A DNA stretch of 64,000 bases from NCBI RefSeq assembly GCF_039822625.1, contig NZ_JBDLLG010000024.1, forward strand, positions 26,311 to 90,310, given 5' to 3'. The DNA comes from Marinimicrobium locisalis. GTDB lineage: Bacteria; Pseudomonadota; Gammaproteobacteria; Pseudomonadales; Cellvibrionaceae. A program made the translations under genes and the position numbers. Of the stretch, positions 53,605-62,826 are shown one piece after another. The notes below the pieces were generated by a model. It saw only the letters and a program-made list of their open reading frames with translations. It was not told the DNA's origin and did not search any database. Position 1 is the first letter of the stretch. Each line of letters begins with the position of its first letter.

Positions 53605-55185
53605 ATGACCAACGCCAGCCATCTCGCACCTGTGAACCGAGCGCTTATCAGCGTTTCAGACAAAACCGGCATTGTGGACTTTGCCCAGGCCCTGAACGAG
53701 CGCGGAGTGGAGATTCTATCCACCGGCGGCACTTTCCGCCTGCTCAAGGACAGTGGCATCCCCGCCGTGGAAGTGTCTGACTACACGGGGTTCCCCGAGA
53801 TGATGGACGGGCGGGTAAAAACCCTGCACCCGAAGGTCCACGGCGGTATTCTCGGCCGCCGCGGGCAGGATGAAGCCGTCATGGGCGAGCACGGCATCGA
53901 CGCCATCGACATGGTGGTGGTCAACCTCTACCCCTTCGAGCAAACCGTGGCCAAGCCCGGCTGCACCCTGGAGGACGCGGTGGAGAACATCGACATAGGC
54001 GGCCCCACCATGGTCCGTGCGGCGGCCAAAAACCACGCCCACGTCAATATTGTGGTAAACGCCGGTGACTACGCCCGGATTCTGACGGAACTGGAAACCC
54101 ACGACGGTCACACCACTTACGAAACCCGGTTTGACCTCGCCATCAAAGCCTACGAACACACGGCAGCTTACGACGGTGCCATAGCCAACTATTTTGGCAA
54201 AAAGGTCGAAGGCGGCAGCGAGCACTTCCCGCGCACCTTTAACAGCCAGTTCCTGAAAACCCAGGAAATGCGCTACGGTGAAAACCCCCATCAAAAAGCG
54301 GCGTTTTACGTTGAGAAAACCCCGTCCGAGGCCAGCATCGCCACCGCCACTCAGTTGCAGGGCAAAGAGCTGTCCTACAACAACGTGGCCGATACCGACG
54401 CGGCCCTGGAGTGCGTGAAAAGCTTTGACCAGCCCGCCTGCGTCATCGTCAAGCACGCCAACCCCTGCGGCGTGGCCACCGCCGGCGACCTGAAAGCCGC
54501 TTATGACCTCGCCTTCGCCACCGACCCGGAATCGGCCTTCGGCGGTATTATCGCCTTTAACCGCGAGCTGGATGTGGAGACGGCCAAGGCCATTGTCGAG
54601 CGTCAGTTCGTGGAGGTCATCATCGCGCCAAGCGTCTCCGAAGCAGCCATCGAAGTGGTCAGCGCGAAGAAAAACCTTCGCCTGCTGGCCTGCGGCCAGT
54701 GGGGTGCGGAGCGCGCCGCCGGCCTGGACTACAAGCGCGTCAATGGCGGGTTGCTGGTGCAGGACCGGGACAGCGGCATGGTGGGCGAAGCAGACCTGAA
54801 GGTAGTCACCAAGCGCGCGCCCGGCGAGCAGGAAATCCGCGACCTGCTGTTCGCCTGGAAGGTGGCGAAGTTCGTGAAGTCCAACGCGATTGTCTACGCC
54901 AAAAACAACCAGACCGTGGGAGTGGGTGCCGGTCAAATGAGCCGCGTGAACTCCGCGCGTATTGCCGGCATCAAGGCCGAGCACGCCGGGCTGGATGTAA
55001 AAGGTTCGGTCATGGCTTCGGACGCCTTCTTCCCCTTCCGCGACGGCCTGGATAACGCCGGCGCCGCAGGCATTGCGGCGGTGATTCAACCCGGCGGCTC
55101 CAAGCGCGATGAGGAAGTGATCCAGGCGGCCGATGAGCACGACATTGCCATGGTCTTCACCGGCATGCGCCACTTCCGGCATTGA
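53605..55185 (+). CDS. purH: Bifunctional AICAR transformylase / IMP cyclohydrolase
   Basis: A 526-residue enzyme for the last two steps of IMP synthesis. The N-terminal cyclohydrolase domain has ALISVSDKTGIVDFAQAL, the STGGTFRLL region and MMDGRVKTLHPKVHGGIL. The transformylase domain has KHANPCGVA and the FPFRDGLDNAGAAG segment near the end. Length is normal. A 488-residue antisense frame over this gene is only a shadow. It follows fis, as in related gammaproteobacteria, and precedes purD. Confidence 0.98.
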   Translation: MTNASHLAPVNRALISVSDKTGIVDFAQALNERGVEILSTGGTFRLLKDSGIPAVEVSDYTGFPEMMDGRVKTLHPKVHGGILGRRGQDEAVMGEHGIDAIDMVVVNLYPFEQTVAKPGCTLEDAVENIDIGGPTMVRAAAKNHAHVNIVVNAGDYARILTELETHDGHTTYETRFDLAIKAYEHTAAYDGAIANYFGKKVEGGSEHFPRTFNSQFLKTQEMRYGENPHQKAAFYVEKTPSEASIATATQLQGKELSYNNVADTDAALECVKSFDQPACVIVKHANPCGVATAGDLKAAYDLAFATDPESAFGGIIAFNRELDVETAKAIVERQFVEVIIAPSVSEAAIEVVSAKKNLRLLACGQWGAERAAGLDYKRVNGGLLVQDRDSGMVGEADLKVVTKRAPGEQEIRDLLFAWKVAKFVKSNAIVYAKNNQTVGVGAGQMSRVNSARIAGIKAEHAGLDVKGSVMASDAFFPFRDGLDNAGAAGIAAVIQPGGSKRDEEVIQAADEHDIAMVFTGMRHFRH

Positions 55186-55196
55186 TGATACCCAAC

Positions 55197-55283
55197 GGCG
55201 GATGCGCTTTGCTCCGAAACGTCGAACCGGTCCGCTCTAAGCAGACCACGGTAGCGGGCGAATAAGCCGAAGGCGTATCCGCC
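55197..55283. repeat. REP-like imperfect inverted repeat between purH and purD
   Basis: The outer arms at 55197-55207 and 55273-55283 (GGCGGATGCGC against its near complement) match at ten of eleven bases, and a second small hairpin (GGTC/GACC) lies inside. The GGCGGAT/ATCCGCC ends resemble a REP-type palindrome seen in many proteobacteria. It is different from the core-and-stem elements at 6.7-12.5 kb. Confidence 0.5.
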
Positions 55284-55321
55284 ACAACCCAAGCTAATTT
55301 CAACTCCAAAAGGTCAACAAC

Positions 55322-56614
55322 ATGAACCTACTGGTCATCGGCGGCGGCGGGCGCGAGCACGCCCTCGCCTGGAAAGCGGCTCAAAGCCCTGAAGTGAATA
55401 CCGTTTTCGTCGCCCCGGGCAATGCCGGTACGGCACTGGAAAGCAAGCTGGAAAACGTCGCCATCGACGTACTCGACTTCCCCGCTCTGGTGGACTTTGC
55501 CCAGAAGAACACGGTCGCCCTCACCATCGTTGGCCCCGAAGCACCGTTGGTCGAAGGCGTGGTGGATTACTTTACCGAGCGGAACCTGCCCTGCTTCGGC
55601 CCGAGCAAAGGCGCGGCCCAGTTGGAAGGCTCCAAGTCTTTTACCAAAGACTTCCTCGCGCGCCACAACATCCCCACCGCGGACTACCAAACCTTCACTG
55701 AAGTGGCTCCCGCCCTCGCCTACCTGGACGAGAAAGGCGCGCCCATCGTAATCAAGGCCGACGGCCTGGCCGCGGGGAAAGGCGTCATCGTCGCTCAAAG
55801 CCTGGATGAGGCCAAAAGCGCCGTACGCGACATGCTCTCGGGCAACGCCTTCGGTGAGGCCGGTTGCCGGGTGGTAATCGAAGAGTTCCTAACCGGCGAG
55901 GAAGCCAGCTTTATCGTTATGGTGGACGGCAAAAACGTCTTGCCCATGGCCACCAGCCAAGACCATAAGCCCGTGGGTGAAGGCGATACCGGCCCCAACA
56001 CCGGTGGCATGGGGGCCTACTCTCCGGCTCCCGTGGTAACCGATGACGTTTTCCAGCGCATTATGGACCAAGTCATCACCCCCACCGTGGAAGGCATGGC
56101 CGCCGAGGGCAACCCCTACACCGGCTTCCTTTACGCGGGCCTGATGATTGGCCCCGAGGGCCAACCCAAGGTCATCGAATACAACTGCCGCTTTGGCGAC
56201 CCGGAAACCCAGCCGATCATGCTGCGTCTGAAGTCCGACTTGGCCGGGCTATGCCAGTCCGCTCTCGCGGGTAAGCTCGACCAAGCCAGCGCGCAGTGGG
56301 ATGAGCGCGCCGCCGTGGGTGTGGTATTGGCCGCCGGCGGCTACCCCGACAGCTACCGCAAAGGTGATGAAATCACCGGCTTGCCCACCGAGGAGGCACC
56401 GGGGGAGCGCGTCTTCCACGCCGGCACTCAAACACGGGACGGCAAGGTGGTGACCAGTGGCGGGCGGGTCCTGTGCGCCACTGCATTGGGCACGACCGTT
56501 AGCGAGGCCCAGAAGCGGGCCTACACGCTTGCGGATCATATCCACTGGGACGGCGTCTTTTATCGCAAAGACATCGGTTACCGGGCGATTGCACGAGAAA
56601 ACGAGAACCGTTAA
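55322..56614 (+). CDS. purD: Phosphoribosylamine-glycine ligase
   Basis: A 430-residue ATP-grasp enzyme that joins glycine to phosphoribosylamine in purine synthesis. MNLLVIGGGGREHALAWK at the start, the EAPLVEGVVDYF region, GPSKGAAQLEGSKSFTKDF, KADGLAAGKGVIVA and the PNTGGMGAYSPAPV segment are typical. Length is normal. Its distance from purH (136 bases, with a REP-like repeat) leaves open whether the two share a transcript. Confidence 0.98.
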   Translation: MNLLVIGGGGREHALAWKAAQSPEVNTVFVAPGNAGTALESKLENVAIDVLDFPALVDFAQKNTVALTIVGPEAPLVEGVVDYFTERNLPCFGPSKGAAQLEGSKSFTKDFLARHNIPTADYQTFTEVAPALAYLDEKGAPIVIKADGLAAGKGVIVAQSLDEAKSAVRDMLSGNAFGEAGCRVVIEEFLTGEEASFIVMVDGKNVLPMATSQDHKPVGEGDTGPNTGGMGAYSPAPVVTDDVFQRIMDQVITPTVEGMAAEGNPYTGFLYAGLMIGPEGQPKVIEYNCRFGDPETQPIMLRLKSDLAGLCQSALAGKLDQASAQWDERAAVGVVLAAGGYPDSYRKGDEITGLPTEEAPGERVFHAGTQTRDGKVVTSGGRVLCATALGTTVSEAQKRAYTLADHIHWDGVFYRKDIGYRAIARENENR

Positions 56615-56636
56615 CCCCTCTTCAAGTTTCCTCCCG

Positions 56637-56655
56637 GCCCGCTCGCTGAGCGGGC
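56637..56655 (+). terminator. GC-rich hairpin after purD
   Basis: GCCCGCTC and GAGCGGGC form a perfect eight-base stem with a three-base loop, 22 bases after the purD stop. It lacks a T-run, so its action as terminator is uncertain. Confidence 0.35.
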
Positions 56656-56828
56656 TCGGCCGACTGGCGTCGTCTCTGCCAACTGCTATAATTCAGGCGG
56701 TGGCACAAAGGGTTCCTTCTCTAGAGGTTTGACCTTGGGCTTCCCCAAATCCTCTATCCGGCCAAAAGGGCATTATGACACGCCACTGTTTGCCTGAATG
56801 TCACAGAAACACCGCTACAGGGCCCTCA

Positions 56829-58034
56829 ATGAGACGCTTTCTTTACTCTATCACAGGCTTATTGGCCCTCGGATTGCCCCCGTCCACGCTGGCTGAAGCC
56901 CCCTCTTGGAACATCAACGGTTTTGGCACGCTGGGTGTCGTTCACTCCGATGAAGACCAAGCGGATTTCACTTCCGGCCTATTGGCTGAGGAAGGGGCCG
57001 GCTACAGTGACTCTTGGAGCGCAAAAGTGGACAGTAAGGTGGGGGTCCAGCTTAGCTCGAATTTTACGCCAAAATTCAAAGCCGTGCTTCAACTGACCTC
57101 GGAACAAGGCCACGATGGTTCGTTCGACCCGGAGGTGGAATGGGCCAACGTGAGCTACAACGTTACGCCGGATTTCACCGTCCGTGTGGGGCGCACAGTC
57201 CTTCCCACATTTATGGCCTCCGAGTACCGGAAGGTCGGATACGCCATGCCCACCGTCCGGCCGGCGGAAGAAGTTTATGACTTGGTGCCCATCACCAACT
57301 CCGACGGCATCGACATCATCTACCAAAAGCGTTTTGATGAGGTGACCAACACCCTGCACTTGTTATACGGCCAAAAAAGCACGGACTTGCCCGACGGTTT
57401 TGAGTTGGATGCGGATAACGCCATCACTTTAGCCAACACGCTTGAATGGCGAGAGACGACGCTTTTCGCCAGCTACTCACAGGCCGACCTCACCACGGAT
57501 GTACTGGCCCCGTTTTTTGACAGCTTCCGCGCCTTCGGCCCGCAGGGCGAGAAGCTGGCCGACTACTTTGACCTAAACGACACCACGCTGCGCGTTGTTA
57601 GCCTCGGTGGCCGCTACGACCCGGGTGACTGGTTTGTCACGGGGGAATGGGCCAACAGCCGGTCCCGTTCCTTTATCGGGGAGCACCGAGGTTGGTATTT
57701 GACGGGCGGCGTTCGTATCAATGCCCTAACACCCTACTTAACCGTGGCCGATCTACGCGCGAAAGGCGAGCTATCCCATCCGGGCTTGCCTATTCCTCAA
57801 GCCGAACCACTCAATCAAGGTCTCAATCAATTATTGTATGGAAACACGAGCGATCAGGGCCGCGTTGCGATGGGCCTGCGCTGGGATTTCACGCCTGACA
57901 TGGCCCTGAAAATCCAATACGACCGCCTCAACCTCAGACGCGGCACGCGCGGGGTACTGTCCAATACTCAACCCGGCTTTGAGGGCGACGACCCCGTCTC
58001 CCTGTTCAGCGCCACTGTCGACTTTGTGTTTTAG
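56829..58034 (+). CDS. Outer-membrane porin-like beta-barrel
   Basis: A 401-residue exported protein with a signal peptide (RRFLYSITGLLALGLPPSTLAEA). The mature part is full of alternating beta-strand segments such as WNINGFGTLGVVHS, AVLQLTSEQGHDG and FTVRVGRTVLPTFMASEYRKVGY, ending in the outer-membrane sorting signal FSATVDFVF with a terminal Phe. It fits the porin class often annotated as gram-negative porin or topoisomerase IV-linked porin. ATG 56829 is chosen because it starts the signal peptide; an upstream ATG at 56775 adds 18 polar residues. It is followed after nine bases by a phosphate-binding-like protein and a GGDEF-EAL gene. Confidence 0.82.
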   Translation: MRRFLYSITGLLALGLPPSTLAEAPSWNINGFGTLGVVHSDEDQADFTSGLLAEEGAGYSDSWSAKVDSKVGVQLSSNFTPKFKAVLQLTSEQGHDGSFDPEVEWANVSYNVTPDFTVRVGRTVLPTFMASEYRKVGYAMPTVRPAEEVYDLVPITNSDGIDIIYQKRFDEVTNTLHLLYGQKSTDLPDGFELDADNAITLANTLEWRETTLFASYSQADLTTDVLAPFFDSFRAFGPQGEKLADYFDLNDTTLRVVSLGGRYDPGDWFVTGEWANSRSRSFIGEHRGWYLTGGVRINALTPYLTVADLRAKGELSHPGLPIPQAEPLNQGLNQLLYGNTSDQGRVAMGLRWDFTPDMALKIQYDRLNLRRGTRGVLSNTQPGFEGDDPVSLFSATVDFVF

Positions 58035-58043
58035 GTCCCGATC

Positions 58044-58472
58044 ATGCCACGAACTTTCGCAAAGATAATAATGACCGGGTTACTCAGTGCAATGGGCAGC
58101 CTGAGCTGGGCCGAGATCGTTGTGGTGGCTTCCCAGGAAAGCCCGGTACGAGAGCTGACCGCCGTTCAACTGACGGACATTTATCTCGGCCGCCTCACAC
58201 GTCTACCTGGCGGGCCCGCTGTGCTACCCCTTGACCAAGTGGAGCACTCCAGCGCCCACCGCGAATTTTACCAGCAATATCTGGGACGCACGCCGGCGCA
58301 GATCCGCTCCCACTGGTCCCGCCTTATCTTTACCGGTCGCGGACAGCCACCGAAAGCCGTAAGCAGTGACGCCGCCATGGCGGAGGCGCTAAAACGCAAC
58401 CCCAACGCCATTGGTTACATGGACTCTGAAACGTTGCCCGAAGGCCTTCGGGTGATTGACGTTGAGTCTTAG
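58044..58472 (+). CDS. Small PstS-like periplasmic binding protein
   Basis: A 142-residue exported protein with a signal peptide ending MGSLSWAE. Its body, with VVVASQESPVRELTAVQLTDIYLG, then QYLGRTPAQIRSHWSRLIFTGRG and NAIGYMDSETLP, resembles one lobe of phosphate ABC transporter substrate-binding proteins. It is too short to be a full PstS (about 320 residues or more). It probably binds a small ligand in the periplasm. It lies between a porin gene and a cyclic-di-GMP enzyme gene with gaps of nine and four bases, so a sensing role for the latter is likely. Confidence 0.82.
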   Translation: MPRTFAKIIMTGLLSAMGSLSWAEIVVVASQESPVRELTAVQLTDIYLGRLTRLPGGPAVLPLDQVEHSSAHREFYQQYLGRTPAQIRSHWSRLIFTGRGQPPKAVSSDAAMAEALKRNPNAIGYMDSETLPEGLRVIDVES

Positions 58473-58476
58473 ACGT

Positions 58477-60798
58477 ATGACCGCACTTATCTCAAGAGTT
58501 CGAGCAAAAGTCTCGGGAAAAAAACTGCATCGGCTTGCGGAAGCACCTTTCCTGATGAGCGCACTGGCGCTGATTGGATTGGGCGTGATTTGGGCCTCGA
58601 CTTTCCACCTGACCGGAGAGCTTACCCAAAACGTCTCACGCAGCACGGCCGCCGTTACGAGCGACGTGGCGGACACCTATGAGGCACAAGTGGTCCGTGC
58701 CCTGCGGGAGATCGATCAAACCCTGAAGCTGGTGCGCTACGATGCCCAGCGCCAGCCACCCGACTCCGCCATTGTTGATCTGAATGAGCGGGACTTACTC
58801 CCTCCCAGCTTGCTGTTTTCCGTCGCCGTGCTAAGCGCCGAAGGGGAAATCTTGGCAGCCCATGGTCGGTTCAGCTTGGACCAGCCACAGGAGCACGAGT
58901 TTTTCCGGCACGCACTTCGCTCCAACCAACTCACACTCAGCCGGCCGATCGAGACCGAGGAAGGGCCCCTTCTCTACTTCGCCCGCGGTATGACACAGGG
59001 GCAAACCTCCAACGTAGTGGCTCTGGCGGTCCATGCGGGCTATTTTGTCAGCGGCTACGACAGCGCCACTCTGGGGGAGAGAGGGGTGCTTGGGCTCGTC
59101 GGAGAGGACAACCAATTCCGCGTCCGCCGAACGGGGGACGCGATCACGGTTGGCGCCTCTCTGGGGGATGTGGGCTCGAAGGTCGCAGAGGTTGACACAC
59201 CGTCGCTGGCACCGTTGATCCAGCACCACTGGGACCAAACCGAACGCTATACGGTGGTACGCAAGCTGTTCGACTTTCCCCTATCCATTGTCGTTGGCTT
59301 GTCTCACGCCGAACAGCTGGCACCGGCCAGGGCAACGGCGCGCGATTACTATTGGCGAGCCGCCCTGGCCAGCGCACTACTGCTTATTATCGTCGGGGTA
59401 CTGGGCCGCTTGAGCTGGCGGCTGCACAAAGCGCGGCGACAAGCCATGGAGGAGCGTATACAACACGCTCGCAAGGTGGAGTACCTAGCTTTTCACGACA
59501 GTCTGACCGACCTGCCCAACCGAGCCTACTTCAGCCGCACGCTAACCCAATCCATACTCGAAGCCCGGCGCTATACACGCAAGTTCGCCCTACTCTTTCT
59601 CGACCTGGACCGTTTCAAAAACATCAATGACTCCCTCGGGCACGATGCCGGGGATGAGCTACTGCAGGAAATCGCCTATCGGCTCACTCTATCGGTCCGT
59701 GACAGTGACGTTGTGGCGCGCTTGGGGGGCGATGAGTTTGTGGTACTGCTGCCAGAGGTACTGGACTCACTGCAGGTGGCTCCAGTCGCCCACAAGATCC
59801 TCGCCGCCTGCGCCAAGCCATTTACGCTCGCCGGCCAGGAGTTTCGCATTACGGTCAGTATCGGCATTACCCTCTTCCCCCGGGACGGGAACGACGAGCA
59901 AACGTTAATGAAGAACGCGGATATGGCGATGTACCACGCCAAAGAACAAGGAAAAAATAACTTCCAGTTTTACTCCGAAGCCCTTAATAATGATTCCCTG
60001 GAACGACTGACTCTGGAGTCCAGCCTTCGTCATGCGTTGGAACGCCATGAATTTCGCCTGTACTATCAACCCAAGCGAAACATGAAAACCGACCAGGTCA
60101 CCGGGGTGGAGGCGCTATTGCGTTGGCAACACCCGGAGCTGGGCATGATCCTGCCCATGCAGTTCATCCCTTTAGCGGAAGAAAACGGTCTGATCGTCCC
60201 CATCGGTCGCTGGGTGTTCCGCACGGCCTGCCAACAGAGCGTGGAATGGCAGGCTCAGGGCATGCCCCCCATGAACATGGCGATCAATCTATCGGCCCGC
60301 CAGTTTATCGACGAACACCTGCTGGATGACATCAAGCTGGCTTTGAAAGAAACGGGCATGAACCCAACGCTGCTGGAAGTGGAAATTACCGAGAGCATGG
60401 TCATGCGCGATGTCGAAGCCACACTGAAGATTCTTAAAGAGTTGAAAGATATGGGCGTTCGCGTCGCGATTGATGACTTCGGCACCGGCTACTCCTCGCT
60501 GTCCACTCTAAAGCAGTTTCCGGTGGACACCATCAAAATAGACGCCTCCTTTATCCACGACCTGACCCGTAGCGTCGAAGACCGTGGGCTAACCGAAGCC
60601 ATCATCGCCGTCGGTCGAAACCTAAGCCTGAATGTTATCGCCGAAGGCGTGGAAACCTCCGAGCAGTACGAGTTCCTACGAGGCCAGGCCTGCGACGAGT
60701 TCCAAGGCTTCTACGGCAACGAAGCGCTACCGGCGGAGGACTTTAGCCGACTGATCACACAGATAACCCGAGATGCCAGCGGGCCACCTCCCAGATAA
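58477..60798 (+). CDS. Membrane Cache-GGDEF-EAL cyclic-di-GMP enzyme
   Basis: A 773-residue inner-membrane protein. Membrane spans at about 26-43 and 293-312 enclose a periplasmic sensor region of about 250 residues (VLSAEGEILAAHGRF, ALAVHAGYFVSGY) of dCache type. Then come a short linker helix, GGDEF at 417-421 with an RxxD site (RDSD) five residues before it, and EAL at 545-547 with DDFGTGYSSL and AEGVETSEQ. The end motif is QGFYGNEALPAEDF, where QGYxFSRPLP is usual. Both catalytic motifs are intact. The start at ATG 58477 leaves four bases after the binding-protein gene, which suggests that the protein reads its ligand state. Confidence 0.93.
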   Translation: MTALISRVRAKVSGKKLHRLAEAPFLMSALALIGLGVIWASTFHLTGELTQNVSRSTAAVTSDVADTYEAQVVRALREIDQTLKLVRYDAQRQPPDSAIVDLNERDLLPPSLLFSVAVLSAEGEILAAHGRFSLDQPQEHEFFRHALRSNQLTLSRPIETEEGPLLYFARGMTQGQTSNVVALAVHAGYFVSGYDSATLGERGVLGLVGEDNQFRVRRTGDAITVGASLGDVGSKVAEVDTPSLAPLIQHHWDQTERYTVVRKLFDFPLSIVVGLSHAEQLAPARATARDYYWRAALASALLLIIVGVLGRLSWRLHKARRQAMEERIQHARKVEYLAFHDSLTDLPNRAYFSRTLTQSILEARRYTRKFALLFLDLDRFKNINDSLGHDAGDELLQEIAYRLTLSVRDSDVVARLGGDEFVVLLPEVLDSLQVAPVAHKILAACAKPFTLAGQEFRITVSIGITLFPRDGNDEQTLMKNADMAMYHAKEQGKNNFQFYSEALNNDSLERLTLESSLRHALERHEFRLYYQPKRNMKTDQVTGVEALLRWQHPELGMILPMQFIPLAEENGLIVPIGRWVFRTACQQSVEWQAQGMPPMNMAINLSARQFIDEHLLDDIKLALKETGMNPTLLEVEITESMVMRDVEATLKILKELKDMGVRVAIDDFGTGYSSLSTLKQFPVDTIKIDASFIHDLTRSVEDRGLTEAIIAVGRNLSLNVIAEGVETSEQYEFLRGQACDEFQGFYGNEALPAEDFSRLITQITRDASGPPPR

Positions 60799-60840
60799 CA
60801 ACGAATGCAGACGGCGTACTTCTAATCCGTCAGGAAGTGG

Positions 60841-61638
60841 TCAATACGTCCATGATTCGAAATCTTTAGCGGTTAACGTCTCTCCCAGGCGCCCCAACTC
60901 TTCTTCTCTTTTGGTTTGAGCAGAAAAATCTGACAGCCTCAAACGCAAAGATGAGGACACCCTTTTTACAAAGTTCTTCATGGCTTTATTGCTGGGGCCG
61001 GCCGGAACGCTCCCCAGCACATAGAAGGTCAATGTAATATATTTATCTTTCTCGATAGGCGCATAAAAACAAGCGAAGAAGTGCGATTTTTCGTAAGGGT
61101 CGCACCCCTTTTCCCTCTCATCAGGCCACGCTTCAAAATAGTTCCAGCTAATGCCATTAATCCTATGATACTTCCAGTCTACCGGGCATTTGTATTTGCT
61201 TTGAACGAGGCTGCCTGGGCCATACTCGAAGAAAGCATCATATAGAACTACTCGCTCAAACTGCCTAACATCCAAGCAGTTCACTTTTCGTTTTAGCTTC
61301 GAGGTATCACGGACTGAGACAACTGCTGTTAGGTTTCCAATATGCCGCGAACGCCAAAACTCACCGTACAAATTCCATGATCTTTTAAGCACGGCTTTAA
61401 ACCCCAGATCGCTTCGCAAACGACTATCTTCGATACTCTCCCCGTAATCATAAATAGCGGTATCAAAAATATTAAATTGCTTTCCGTATTCCTCTTCCGG
61501 GAAAGCGCAGTCGTGTGGAGGAAGATCAATATCCAGGCGACTCCCGCCAAGATTAAAAGAAAGGTGCTCGAGCCTGTTTAAGTTTTTGAAATAAGGCTTC
61601 TTTTTGGAAGCGAGCAACCTTTCAATAGACAGAGACAT
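60841..61638 (-). CDS. Hypothetical protein, intact member of a tandem paralogous pair
   Basis: A 265-residue, charged, Tyr- and Trp-rich cytoplasmic-looking protein that I do not recognise. It has no signal peptide or membrane span. The ATG at 61638 has AAGGTGAG at a good distance. It shares KKPYFKNLNRLEHLS, VNCLDVRQFERVV, YKCPVDW, NYFEAWPDE and FFACFYAPIE with the broken neighbour at 61734-62605, showing a duplication. Base composition is more AT-rich than the housekeeping genes to the left, a sign of later arrival. The layout behind an unrecognised larger protein recalls immunity genes of contact-dependent or type VI systems; this is layout-based inference only. Confidence 0.7.
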   Translation of the reverse strand: MSLSIERLLASKKKPYFKNLNRLEHLSFNLGGSRLDIDLPPHDCAFPEEEYGKQFNIFDTAIYDYGESIEDSRLRSDLGFKAVLKRSWNLYGEFWRSRHIGNLTAVVSVRDTSKLKRKVNCLDVRQFERVVLYDAFFEYGPGSLVQSKYKCPVDWKYHRINGISWNYFEAWPDEREKGCDPYEKSHFFACFYAPIEKDKYITLTFYVLGSVPAGPSNKAMKNFVKRVSSSLRLRLSDFSAQTKREEELGRLGETLTAKDFESWTY

Positions 61639-61733
61639 AGCTCACCTTCATATACCTACGCCATCAGATGCTACCCACTCAGATCGAACCTTGTATAACA
61701 CACTCTGAACGAAAAAGAAAAGTGATCCATGCG

Positions 61734-62605
61734 TCATACAGAGTCGACAAATATCGCTGGAGGACTACTTCCTGCCTTAATGAGAACCCACCTTCCCTCC
61801 CCTCGCAAGGAATCTCCTTGCCGCTGCTTTGGATATTTCCAGTTTTCCACAGCGCGCTGAGCACTATATTCCCCTTTTACTAACTGATCACGCTGCTCTT
61901 GAGCGCTTGGCGACAGCGTCGTACTAATAGTAGGAGCAACCTTACCAATGAATCTATGCATAGCTTCGTTACTCGCACTGGCAGGGGTCGAACCTAAAGC
62001 TCTAAAAACTAGTTGAACAAAGCGGTATGATCTATAGGAGAAAAGAAACACGCATAAAACTGCGAAGAATGCTGAGGATTATATTTATCGCCAGGCTCAT
62101 CTCGCCAAGCTTCAAAATAGATCCAGTCTGTATCGCCAACTCGCTTTACCGACCAATTTACCGGACACTTATACTGGCCATATCCGCCTGGTCCATAACT
62201 GAAGTACATTTGATAACGAATTATTCTTTCGAACAGTTCTCTATTAAAACAATTAACCTTCTCCCCTAGACGAAAAGCGTCACTCAGAAGGGCCGTCCCC
62301 ATTAACAACCCAACTCCACTTGACTTCCAAAACTCTCCGTGCAGCTCCCACTTTCTCTGAAAAAGTAAACGGTGACCCAAATCGCTTCGATGGTAGCCCT
62401 CCTTCAAGCTATCTTCATACTCATAGAGAGACAAGTCATGAATATCAAAACGGGACCCACACGCCTTCTCGGGAAAAGGATAATCTTGTGGAGGCAACTC
62501 CAACTCCAGACGCGTCCCGGAAAGATCAAGTGAGAGGCTCTCAAGACGGTCTAGGTTTTTGAAATAGGGACGTTTTCGGGAAGAAAATAGTCGTTTAATG
62601 AACAT
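61734..62605 (-). pseudogene. Frameshifted paralogue of the 60841-61638 gene
   Basis: The first part (start 62605, MFIKRLFSSRKRPYFKNLDRLE) runs for 198 residues to a stop at 62009. The homologous C-terminal part (FVQLVFRALGSTPASASNEAMHRF) continues in another frame to 61734. Aligned with the intact neighbour, PIEKDKYITLTFYVLG corresponds to PIDHTA-FVQLVFRALG, so one base is missing near 62022-62024. Restoring it gives a continuous protein of about 290 residues. The C-terminal tail runs about 32 residues beyond the intact paralogue. No Shine-Dalgarno sequence is seen before the ATG. Either the gene is decaying or the base call is wrong. Confidence 0.8.
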
Positions 62606-62826
62606 AGGTCACTGGAGGAGTACTATGATGAAATCTAACAGCAATAAAAAAGTGCAGGTTAGGCGAGGACCGGCTTTTGGTAGACCCAATGAGCCGGTAC
62701 CGGTGAAAGGTTCAGCTTCTTCCATTTTAGTACAACAATCAATTTCCGAAAACGCCGAATGTCACCACAGCCGTCAATGGCCCGTTTTCCGCCGGCCGGC
62801 TGTAGAAAACAGGCCATTGAGGCAGA

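Noticed and set aside
53716..55182. A 488-residue minus-strand frame across purH
   Set aside because: It is a codon-bias shadow of an unmistakable purH and looks like no protein family.
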